Source: Bacteroidota bacterium
Lineage (GTDB): Bacteria; Bacteroidota; Bacteroidia; NS11-12g; UBA955
Direction: 5' to 3'
NCBI GenBank assembly: GCA_947450015.1
Contig: CANFUB010000009.1
Span: 1-22,688 of the forward strand
Length of the DNA stretch: 22,688 nt
Under the pieces are notes generated by a model. The model was not told where the DNA came from, did no database searches, and saw only the letters and a list, made by a program, of their open reading frames with translations. How positions within the stretch are numbered: the stretch's first letter is position 1; each line of letters begins with the position of its first letter. Made by a program: the position numbers and the translations under genes. Of this stretch, positions 1 through 5,989 are shown one piece after another.

Positions 1-874
1 AATTATTTTCTAATTTGAAAATATTAAGTTCGGGGTAATCCTTTTCGAAGTTGAGGATGTTTTGAATATTGGCACCTCTAAAGCTATAGATACTTTGTGA
101 GTCGTCGCCAACTACACAGATGTTGCGGTTCATGGCAGCCAATTTTTTAATAATCATGTATTGGCACAAATTGGTATCTTGGTACTCATCTACCATGATG
201 TATTTAAATTTATGCTGATACTTGTACAACACATCGGCATGTTCCTTGAATAGTCTAAATGTATTTACCAATAGATCATCAAAGTCCATGGCGCCTGCCT
301 TGTAACACTTTTGCTGATACATTGCAAAAATCCTGGCAATTAAGGGGCGACCAGCAGAAGCATCGGCTTCCATTAATTCGGGAATGGTGATATACTCTTT
401 GGCTGTGATTAAACTATTTTTAGCATTGCTAATGCGGTTATAAATTAAACCTACTTTATATAATTTATCATCCAGATTGAGTTCTTTTACGATGGCTTTG
501 ATAACACTCTTCGCATCATCGGTATCGTAAATTGTAAAATCGCGGGGATAACCAATTTTCTCAGCCTCTATTCTCAATATTTTCGCAAACACACTGTGAA
601 AGGTGCCCATCCATAAATTGCGTGCCTCAGGGCCAACAACCGTTTCGATACGGTTCTTCATTTCCTTGGCCGCTTTATTTGTAAACGTAAGGGCAAGTAT
701 GTTAAAGGCATCGGCACCTTGCTTGATAATGTGGGCAATTCTATAAGTAAGAACACGTGTCTTTCCACTACCTGCACCGGCAATGATCATTACAGGGCCA
801 TCGATACAGAGCGCAGCTTCTCTTTGAACTTCATTTAATTTATCAAGATACGGTGGATGGTTATTGGTTGACAT
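1..874 (-). CDS. uvrD: UvrD/PcrA-type superfamily 1 DNA helicase, partial (C-terminus off window)
   Basis: This is an ATP-dependent 3'-5' DNA helicase of the UvrD/Rep/PcrA family, acting in nucleotide excision repair, mismatch repair or removal of recombination intermediates. About 291 N-terminal residues are present; the remainder lies beyond base 1, so the gene is cut by the window and not truncated. The reading frame opens at the ATG at 872-874. Family motifs appear in order: the Q-motif region LNEVQREA (13-20), Walker A GAGSGKT (33-39), motif Ia ALTFTNKAAKEM (61-72), motif Ib TFHSVFAKIL (91-100), Walker B IMVDEYQDTN (226-235) and motif III VVGDDSQSIYSFRGA (254-268). GDDSQ in place of GDDDQ is an accepted variant. 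A -7-like box lies 12 bp upstream of the ATG. Choosing between UvrD, PcrA and Rep needs the missing C-terminus. Confidence 0.93.
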   Translation of the reverse strand, partial: MSTNNHPPYLDKLNEVQREAALCIDGPVMIIAGAGSGKTRVLTYRIAHIIKQGADAFNILALTFTNKAAKEMKNRIETVVGPEARNLWMGTFHSVFAKILRIEAEKIGYPRDFTIYDTDDAKSVIKAIVKELNLDDKLYKVGLIYNRISNAKNSLITAKEYITIPELMEADASAGRPLIARIFAMYQQKCYKAGAMDFDDLLVNTFRLFKEHADVLYKYQHKFKYIMVDEYQDTNLCQYMIIKKLAAMNRNICVVGDDSQSIYSFRGANIQNILNFEKDYPELNIFKLENN

Positions 875-886
875 AATTGCGAACTA

Positions 887-894
887 CAAATCTA
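887..894 (-). promoter_or_regulatory. -7 promoter box for the helicase
   Basis: The minus strand reads TAGATTTG, an exact match to the Bacteroidota -7 consensus TAnnTTTG, 12 bp upstream of the helicase ATG. No TTG/TTTG lies at the expected 17-23 bp further upstream, so only half of the consensus is present. Confidence 0.4.
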
Positions 895-984
895 ATTGTT
901 TGTCTAAAAAAAATTAAAAAAGGATATACACAAAAACACCAAAGACAAATACCCGCATTTTCTAAAGAAACGCACCCTTTTTGT

Positions 985-1012
985 TAAAAAAAGCCTACAG
1001 TTTTTTGAGGCT
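985..1012 (-). terminator. Terminator-like hairpin upstream of the helicase
   Basis: On the minus strand AGCCT (1012-1008) pairs with AGGCT (996-992) across an 11-nt loop, followed by six to seven T. It would stop leftward transcription arriving from the ruvA side before it reaches the helicase promoter. The stem is only five base pairs, so the call is moderate. Confidence 0.4.
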
Positions 1013-1169
1013 CTAAAAAGCGAAAAAAGTATTTATACTCAGTGGCCCAAAATGGCCCTAAAAAGTTGCAAAAAATCAGAAAACAGGTATTTTTCATTGT
1101 TTTGGACTTATTTTATGGCTCTGATTTATTGCACTTTACATATCATTTTTAGATTTAAATTGACCATCA

Positions 1170-1200
1170 TTTGCAAATTAGAGATTGCGATATATGTTTG
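1170..1200 (+). promoter_or_regulatory. Consensus Bacteroidota promoter (TTTG-N19-TATGTTTG)
   Basis: TTTG at 1170-1173 is separated by exactly 19 bp from TATGTTTG at 1193-1200. Both boxes match the -33/-7 consensus and the spacing is the preferred one. The expected start of transcription is about 1204-1207. No conventional plus-strand gene follows, only the repeats, the 36-codon ORF and the hairpin region, ending at the terminator at 1906-1934. This is one of the best promoter matches in the window. Confidence 0.6.
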
Positions 1201-1352
1201 TGTATAAGGTATCCAGAATGGTAGGTATTTTTACTCATTAGGCATTTATACTCAGCATTTTAGCCCTTATAAAAAAATTGAAAAAACAAATAAAACATAC
1301 ATATACGAACCAGAATTAAAAATTGAAAAACAAAACCTAAAACTAAAAAAAA

Positions 1353-1540
1353 ACTAAAACTATTGAAAACACATTTTAACTGACATTTAATAACGTAAGA
1401 AAAATAAATTAAATCGCTTTTGACAAAAACTAAAACTACGAAAACACACACAAATGCTTTTGACAAAAACTAACACTATGAAAACACACACTGCGGATTT
1501 TGACAAAAACTAAAACTAGCGAAAACACAACCTTAATTTA
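1353..1540 (+). repeat. A-rich 40-bp tandem repeats (three units plus one diverged copy)
   Basis: A unit beginning TTTTGACAAAAACTAA recurs at 1418, 1458 and 1498, a period of exactly 40 bp. Each unit continues with a core like ACTAAAACTA followed by GAAAACACA; cores start at 1429, 1469 and 1509. A diverged fourth core lies at 1353-1372 (ACTAAAACTATTGAAAACAC), 76 bp before the second. Unit 2 carries ATG before AAAACACA, where units 1 and 3 have ACG and AGCG. The repeats lie between the promoter at 1170-1200 and the small ORF at 1572, so they would form part of its 5' leader. Confidence 0.75.
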
Positions 1541-1571
1541 AATTATCAAACATTAAAACACAATTACATTT

Positions 1572-1682
1572 ATGAAAAATTCAATCATCGAAATCAGTTT
1601 AACAAAATCAATGAAGTACACATTGTATTCTTACATCATTTGGTTTTTATGCTTAGGCATCGTATTAGTATCCTTTTTATAA
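1572..1682 (+). CDS. Small single-pass membrane peptide, 36 aa, unrecognised
   Basis: The ORF opens with ATG and ends with TAA. It encodes a short polar N-terminus (MKNSIIEISLTKS) followed by a continuous hydrophobic stretch from about residue 16 to 36 (YTLYSYIIWFLCLGIVLV and onward), long enough for one membrane helix. A second in-frame ATG at codon 14 could also initiate. It lies downstream of a consensus promoter (1170-1200) and upstream of a strong plus-strand terminator (1906-1934), with no other candidate gene between them. I recognise no family. The size and shape resemble small membrane proteins or hydrophobic type I toxins, but no antisense promoter was found. A chance ORF of this length is possible in AT-rich DNA. 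Confidence 0.45.
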   Translation: MKNSIIEISLTKSMKYTLYSYIIWFLCLGIVLVSFL

Positions 1683-1699
1683 TCATTATAGTAAAAAGG
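1672..1699 (+). other. Hairpin across the stop codon of the 36-aa ORF
   Basis: CCTTTTTA (1672-1679) pairs perfectly with TAAAAAGG (1692-1699), and about two further A-T pairs are possible inside. The stem covers the end of the small ORF. No T-run follows, so it is not a normal terminator; it could stabilise the 3' end of the coding part or be a processing site. Confidence 0.45.
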
Positions 1700-1905
1700 C
1701 GGTTTCCCAATGCTATTGTATCTCAATCATACAAGGGCAAAAATTTTTAAGTTCTTTACACACATTACACTATAAAACGCTCTTTTGGTTATGCACCGGG
1801 ACTTCTACCTATAGTCCTTCAGCATTTCTGAAATAGTTTTTCCCAAACATTTCCGTAAGCCGTTGAAAGTTTTACAACACACTACTTAAACGCAATTAAC
1901 AAAAG
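1683..1905 (+). ncRNA. Possible structured RNA downstream of the small ORF
   Basis: This is a gene-free stretch with closely spaced small stems. GGACT (1799-1803) pairs with AGTCC (1813-1817). Immediately next, TTCAG (1818-1822) pairs with CTGAA (1828-1832). GTTG (1862-1865) pairs with CAAC (1875-1878). The first two stems abut and could stack. The stretch ends at the terminator at 1906-1934. It may be the structured 3' UTR of the small-ORF transcript or an independent small RNA. I could not match it to tmRNA, 6S, RNase P or SRP RNA by eye. The stems are short, so chance remains a real alternative. Confidence 0.3.
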
Positions 1906-1934
1906 CCCCAAAAATTTCAGTTTTGGGGTTTTTT
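1906..1934 (+). terminator. Rho-independent terminator, possibly bidirectional
   Basis: CCCCAAAA (1906-1913) pairs perfectly with TTTTGGGG (1921-1928) across a 7-nt loop, and the plus strand continues with six T. This is a canonical terminator for plus-strand transcription entering from the 1205-1900 region. Read on the minus strand it lies just downstream of the ruvA stop, but only a weak T-tract (CTTTTG) follows there. Confidence 0.85.
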
Positions 1935-1946
1935 GTTGCAATAAAT

Positions 1947-2537
1947 TTAAAGGGCTTTCAAACTTTGCTTGATCATGTCTTCGACACCAATCTGAAGTTT
2001 GTTGTTATTGGTAACTTTTAACAATACTTTTTCGGCTACCCCTCTTTGGAAACCTAAAGCTTGTAATGCAAGTAATGCCTCGTCAAATGCTTTGTTCTTT
2101 TGGTCTGGCATGCTACCCATTTCACCTGGAGTAGCCATTTTAGCAATTTTATCCTGCAGTTCTAAAATAATGCGTTGGGCCGTTTTTGGACCAACCCCTT
2201 TCACTGCTTTTAACATGGCAATATTGCCAGTTGTAATCGCACTTATAATTTCGTTGGGTGATTGACCGCTTAAAATCATGCGGGCCGTATTTGTTCCAAC
2301 ACCATTTACAGAAATTAGTTGTTTGAACAATTGGCGCTCCACCTCATCAAAAAAACCATATATAAAATGACCGTCTTCTTTGATTGCTAAATAGGTTAGC
2401 ACGCGCGCTTCCTTCATGTTTTTAAACTGCTCGAAGGTATTAATGCTGATTTGAATATGGTAACCGATACCATTCGCATTTATTACGATGAAAGCTGGAT
2501 TGGCATGTTCAACTTTGCCTTCAATAAATTCGTACAT
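1947..2537 (-). CDS. ruvA: Holliday junction branch-migration protein RuvA
   Basis: RuvA is the tetrameric subunit that binds Holliday junctions and loads the RuvB motor for branch migration during recombinational repair. The 196 residues match the usual family length (about 190-205). Three domains can be traced: an N-terminal OB-fold (about 1-63, beginning MYEFIEGKVEH), two helix-hairpin-helix motifs (LISVNGVGTNTAR, 74-86, and LKAVKGVGPKTAQR, 109-122), and after an acidic/flexible linker the small RuvB-binding domain III (about 149-196, EALLALQALGFQ...). The start is an ATG. The gene follows ilvE with a 44-bp gap on the same strand and may be co-transcribed. A terminator-like hairpin lies just beyond the stop. 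Identification is secure. Confidence 0.97.
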   Translation of the reverse strand: MYEFIEGKVEHANPAFIVINANGIGYHIQISINTFEQFKNMKEARVLTYLAIKEDGHFIYGFFDEVERQLFKQLISVNGVGTNTARMILSGQSPNEIISAITTGNIAMLKAVKGVGPKTAQRIILELQDKIAKMATPGEMGSMPDQKNKAFDEALLALQALGFQRGVAEKVLLKVTNNNKLQIGVEDMIKQSLKAL

Positions 2538-2581
2538 TCTTTTTTTATTTTTTTGGGTGGTGAATCAACAGGTATTCAGTT

Positions 2582-3640
2582 TTATTTCAAAGCAATCATC
2601 CAGTTAAATCTATCTGCAATTGCACCGATGCGAATTGCATTAAATTCATCTTTTATTTTTACACTCAGTAAATCAACAGTAGTATTCAAATCATAACGAA
2701 TGCCCTTGTAGCTAAACATTTCTATATTGGTGAGTGTAGCGGCAGTACCAGAAACAAACATCTCCAATAAATCGCCATTGCTATGCCATTGAATCAACTC
2801 ATTAATGCTAATGTTTTTTTCAACAATGTTTTGACCCCAATCCTTTAACAACTCGATAACAGATTTTCTGGTAATACCATCCAATAGTGTCTCCGTTAAT
2901 TCTGGCGTATAGATTGCATCTTTCGTAATAACAAAAACATTACTAGTACCTGTCTCTTCGAGTAAAGTATGTGTTGCACCGTCGGTCCAAAGTACTTGAT
3001 CAAAGCCTTCTTTTTGCGCCAACATGGTAGGATACATGGCTGCAGCATAATTACCTGCACACTTTGCAAAACCAGCACCACCCTTCGCTCCTCTTGTATA
3101 ATACTCCTCAACCCTAACCTTTAAATAATGGTTGTAATAAGCGTTAACAGGACAAGCATACACCATGAATTTGTAGGTTTCACTTTGTTTAACACCTAAA
3201 AAATCATCTGTCGCAAACATAAACGGACGGATGTATAAAGCGCTACCAGCTTGCACAGGTATCCATGCAGCGTCAAGTTTAACCAATTGTTGCAAGGCCT
3301 CCATAAAAATTTCAGCTGGTAATTGCGGCATGCACATGCGCTCTGCAGAAACATTTAAACGTTTTAAATTTTCTAAAGGACGAAAGAAAGCCACTTTACC
3401 ATCGTTATTTTTAAAGGCTTTCATCCCTTCAAAAATAGCTTGACCGTAGTGCAATGCTGACAAAGTTGGACTCAAATCAATTTTACCAAAGGGCTCTATT
3501 CTAGGATTTTGCCATGCTCCATTGATATAATCGCATGAAAACATATGGTCTGTAAAAACTTTTCCAAATCCCACATTTTCTATATCATAAGAAGAAATCT
3601 TTGTTTGTTCTACATGATTTATTGTAATTTCGAGGCTCAT
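2582..3640 (-). CDS. ilvE: Branched-chain amino acid aminotransferase
   Basis: This is a class IV PLP-dependent transaminase that interconverts leucine, isoleucine and valine with their 2-oxo acids using 2-oxoglutarate/glutamate. The 352 residues fit the longer BCAT type that includes eukaryotic enzymes and is usual in Bacteroidota. Visible signatures are HYGQAIFEGMKAF (64-76), the PLP-lysine motif GGAGFAKCAGNYAA with Lys193 as Schiff base, the cofactor-binding EETGTSNVFV (228-237), GITRKSVIEL (255-264) and FVSGTAATLTNI (295-306). The start is an ATG. The start codon of the divergent neighbour is only 26 bp away, so the ilvE promoter must lie largely inside that gene. A one-mismatch -7 box (minus strand TATGTTTA) occurs in the gap. 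Identification is secure. Confidence 0.96.
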   Translation of the reverse strand: MSLEITINHVEQTKISSYDIENVGFGKVFTDHMFSCDYINGAWQNPRIEPFGKIDLSPTLSALHYGQAIFEGMKAFKNNDGKVAFFRPLENLKRLNVSAERMCMPQLPAEIFMEALQQLVKLDAAWIPVQAGSALYIRPFMFATDDFLGVKQSETYKFMVYACPVNAYYNHYLKVRVEEYYTRGAKGGAGFAKCAGNYAAAMYPTMLAQKEGFDQVLWTDGATHTLLEETGTSNVFVITKDAIYTPELTETLLDGITRKSVIELLKDWGQNIVEKNISINELIQWHSNGDLLEMFVSGTAATLTNIEMFSYKGIRYDLNTTVDLLSVKIKDEFNAIRIGAIADRFNWMIALK

Positions 3641-3666
3641 TTATAAATGCAAATAAACATATTTTA

Positions 3667-4167
3667 ATGGATGAAAAGTTAATTATACCCGAAAATTTTC
3701 CTGAACTCATCAATCTATTTGTTGGCGAAGAGTTCTATATTGTTAAGGAACTTGTTAATTATGATTCTATTGATCACGAAGGTGGCAATAAATATCGATT
3801 TCTTCACATCATGAACCACCATGGTGACAAAATTATTCCTGAGGCCCAACGCGATTTTTTCTTTAAAATGATCAATGCCATTAGAACCGACAAGGTATTT
3901 ATGGATGCAGATGGCTTTGCTGTTATAAATATCAATAATTACGAAGGATTAACGTGGAAAAATGTAGAGAAACTATTCAGTCCTAAGTGCTGTATTTTTT
4001 GGGGTGTCGACCCTTCAGTTATGGACCTTGTTTGCAGAAAATACAATGGCCTGTTGCATAACGACTGCAAAATAATTTTTGTAGATGATATTAAGACCAT
4101 CAGCGAAAGTGATGAATTAAAAAGAAAATTGTGGAGTTTAGTAAAGCGATTGTTTGGCATCGCCTAG
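3667..4167 (+). CDS. Conserved uncharacterised protein, possibly HolD (Pol III psi)-like
   Basis: A 166-residue soluble protein with no signal peptide or membrane segment. I do not recognise the family with certainty. The N-terminal half is mixed polar/hydrophobic. The C-terminal half has a run of predicted beta strands (KCCIFWGVDPS 107-117, CKIIFVDDIKTI 134-145) followed by DELKRKLWSLVKRLF (149-163). The layout of a strand plus 'WGVDPS', a second strand, then 'xLKRxLWxxL' near the C-terminus recalls the psi subunit of DNA polymerase III (HolD), whose family ends in a similar K/R-x-x-LW helix; this is only a resemblance. It starts 26 bp from the divergent ilvE start and leads an operon with rdgB (13 bp gap) and queA. 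Confidence 0.85.
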   Translation: MDEKLIIPENFPELINLFVGEEFYIVKELVNYDSIDHEGGNKYRFLHIMNHHGDKIIPEAQRDFFFKMINAIRTDKVFMDADGFAVININNYEGLTWKNVEKLFSPKCCIFWGVDPSVMDLVCRKYNGLLHNDCKIIFVDDIKTISESDELKRKLWSLVKRLFGIA

Positions 4168-4180
4168 TGAAGATAGCATT

Positions 4181-4756
4181 ATGAAATTAATATTTGCCAG
4201 TAACAACACCAACAAATTAAAAGAAATAAAAGCCTTGGTGCCGCCCCATATTCAAGTTTTAAGTTTAAAAGACATACAATTTGATATTGAGATTGAAGAG
4301 ACAGGAAATACATTGCAGGAAAATGCGGCCATTAAAGCACGTACAATTTTTGAATTAACGGGCGAGGCTTGTTTTGCAGATGACAGTGGCCTAATGGTGG
4401 ATGCACTCGATGGACAACCGGGTGTAAAAAGTGCACGTTATGCAGGCGAACCAAGTGACAACCTTGCCAACATCGATTTACTGCTAAAAAACTTACAAAA
4501 TACTGAAGATAGAAATGCCCGTTTTCAAACAGTGGTATGTTATAAAGATGCAACGCAAGAACACTACTTTAAAGGTGAAGTATTAGGAAATATTACCAAC
4601 GAAATGCACGGCAACAATGGCTTTGGATACGACCCCATTTTTATTCCGACAGGCCACACAAAAACCTTTGCTGAAATGCCGGCAGAAGAGAAAAATAAAA
4701 TCAGTCATAGAAAAAATGCCATCGCACAATTGGTAGTGTTTTTAAACCAAATTTAA
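4181..4756 (+). CDS. rdgB: XTP/dITP pyrophosphatase (RdgB/HAM1 family)
   Basis: It hydrolyses non-canonical purine nucleotides (dITP, ITP, XTP) to the monophosphate and pyrophosphate, keeping deaminated purines out of DNA and RNA. The 191 residues match the family (about 190-200). Motifs: the N-terminal FASNNTNKLKEI (5-16), EETGNTLQENAAIKA (39-53), FADDSGLMVDAL (65-76), GFGYDPIFIP (147-156) and the C-terminal SHRKNAI (175-181). The ATG at 4181 was chosen because it places the SNN-NK motif at the usual distance from the N-terminus; the frame is open further upstream to a TTG at 4154, but that would add nine unrelated residues and overlap the previous gene. It is the second gene of a three-gene operon and queA begins 3 bp after its stop. 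Confidence 0.96.
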   Translation: MKLIFASNNTNKLKEIKALVPPHIQVLSLKDIQFDIEIEETGNTLQENAAIKARTIFELTGEACFADDSGLMVDALDGQPGVKSARYAGEPSDNLANIDLLLKNLQNTEDRNARFQTVVCYKDATQEHYFKGEVLGNITNEMHGNNGFGYDPIFIPTGHTKTFAEMPAEEKNKISHRKNAIAQLVVFLNQI

Positions 4757-4759
4757 ATT

Positions 4760-5956
4760 TTGATTCCGGAAATTTTTATTAAAGATTTTGACTATGAATT
4801 GCCCAATGACAGAATTGCGCAAACGGCCTTAGAACCTCGTGATACTTCTAAATTATTAGTCTATCATGACCAAGTTATTTCGGATCAAAAGTTCCATCAA
4901 TTGCCCGATTTATTAAAGGCTGGTATGGGTTTGTTTTACAATGATGCCAAGGTCATACCTGCCCGTATTTTTGCCAAAAATGAACACCATGCGCACATCG
5001 AAATTTTTCTTTTAAAACCTTTTCAAACCGAATATTTCAAAGCCCTTAATAGCACCCAAAACTGTCAATGGGAATGCTTGGTTGGCAATAAAAAAAAATG
5101 GAAAGAAGACAGTACATTAGATTTAGAATTAACAATCAATAAGCAAACGCTAAAGCTTCAATTTTCTTGGATCGACAGAGTTAAAAACATTGTTCAAATT
5201 AATTGGGAAAATGCTCAATTTAGGTTCATTGAATTACTAACTGCAATTGGCGAAATACCGCTACCACCCTATATCAAAAGGGTTGCAGACCAAAACGACA
5301 GCACACGCTATCAAACTGTATACTCGCATACAGAGGGCTCTGTAGCGGCCCCCACAGCTGGCTTGCATTTTACTGAAGCCGTGATGCAAAACATTGCGAC
5401 TAAAAATTACGCAATGACACCGCTTACCTTGCATGTGAGTGCAGGCACTTTCCTGCCTGTATCGGTAGACAAAGCTGAAGAGCACCCGATGCATGAAGAA
5501 TACTTCAGCATTTCTTTAGACGCTTTACAAAAATTACGCTACACAAATTATCCTATCGCTGTTGGCACAACAACTGTTAGGGTGTTAGAAAGTTTATATT
5601 GGTGTGCGGTAAAAATAAAATCAAACCTTAACAATCCTTTTGTAATTGACAAACTCGACCCTTATACCTTATCGGATGTAATCTCAGACAAGGAAGAGGC
5701 CATACAGCTGCTCATCTCCTATCTCAATTCGAAAAACTTAACGGCAATTGGAGGGGTTACTTCTATTATGATAATGCCTGCCTATGAATTTAAATTTATC
5801 AGAGGTTTAATCACAAACTTCCACCAACCGAAGTCAACTTTGCTCTTACTCATTGCAGCATTTACAAATGGCCATTGGAAAACCATTTATCAGCATGCTT
5901 TAACTCACAACTACCGCTTTTTAAGCTATGGCGATAGTTCTTTATTGCTCCGTTAA
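4760..5956 (+). CDS. queA: S-adenosylmethionine:tRNA ribosyltransferase-isomerase, long form, TTG start
   Basis: QueA transfers and isomerises the ribosyl part of SAM onto 7-aminomethyl-7-deazaguanine in tRNA, giving epoxyqueuosine. Signatures: FDYELPNDRIAQTALEPRD (10-28), GLFYNDAKVIPARI (57-70), EGSVAAPTAGLHFT (192-205), LHVSAGTFLPV (224-234), HPMHEEYF (242-249) and AVGTTTVRVLES (267-278). At 398 residues it is longer than the roughly 350-residue E. coli enzyme, as in the long variant I associate with Bacteroidota; the extra length lies mainly around residues 95-160. The only start giving the normal N-terminus is a TTG at 4760, three bases after the rdgB stop; the first ATG in frame comes too late. 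Translational coupling to rdgB is likely. A terminator follows the stop. Confidence 0.95.
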   Translation: MIPEIFIKDFDYELPNDRIAQTALEPRDTSKLLVYHDQVISDQKFHQLPDLLKAGMGLFYNDAKVIPARIFAKNEHHAHIEIFLLKPFQTEYFKALNSTQNCQWECLVGNKKKWKEDSTLDLELTINKQTLKLQFSWIDRVKNIVQINWENAQFRFIELLTAIGEIPLPPYIKRVADQNDSTRYQTVYSHTEGSVAAPTAGLHFTEAVMQNIATKNYAMTPLTLHVSAGTFLPVSVDKAEEHPMHEEYFSISLDALQKLRYTNYPIAVGTTTVRVLESLYWCAVKIKSNLNNPFVIDKLDPYTLSDVISDKEEAIQLLISYLNSKNLTAIGGVTSIMIMPAYEFKFIRGLITNFHQPKSTLLLLIAAFTNGHWKTIYQHALTHNYRFLSYGDSSLLLR

Positions 5957-5959
5957 TAA

Positions 5960-5984
5960 AAAAGGCCGCGCTAGGCGACCTTTT
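5960..5984 (+). terminator. Bidirectional terminator between queA and the lipoprotein gene
   Basis: AAAAGG (5960-5965) pairs with CCTTTT (5979-5984). After one C/A mismatch, CGC (5967-5969) pairs with GCG (5975-5977) around a 5-nt loop. The A- and T-rich flanks allow it to act in both directions for the convergent genes ending at 5956 and 5990. Confidence 0.8.
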
Positions 5985-5989
5985 AGTAT

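Larger units (their letters stand above)
875..1571. other. Long AT-rich intergenic region between helicase and small membrane ORF
   Basis: About 700 bp with no convincing conventional gene. It contains the helicase promoter box, a minus-strand terminator-like hairpin (986-1012), a strong plus-strand promoter candidate (1170-1200) and A-rich tandem repeats (1353-1540). The 12-mer ATTTATACTCAG occurs at 1031-1042 and again at 1244-1255. A 68-codon minus-strand frame over 1260-1466 opens on TTG and encodes an F/V/L-rich low-complexity string produced by the A-rich plus strand; I do not regard it as a gene. The region reads as regulatory DNA and the 5' part of an unannotated plus-strand transcript. 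Confidence 0.6.

Noticed and set aside
1260..1466. 68-codon minus-strand ORF, very hydrophobic
   Set aside because: It opens on TTG, consists almost only of F, V, L, I, Y and K, and lies across the A-rich tandem repeats of the plus strand; its composition is explained by the repeats.
1454..1519. Tiny ORF beginning in tandem repeat unit 2 (starts MLLTKT, with an internal MKTHTADF)
   Set aside because: Its codons are simply the repeat unit read in frame; the ATGs are lacking in the other units.
1683..1905. tmRNA, 6S RNA, RNase P RNA or SRP RNA
   Set aside because: None of the conserved sequence elements of these RNAs could be found; only short stems are present.
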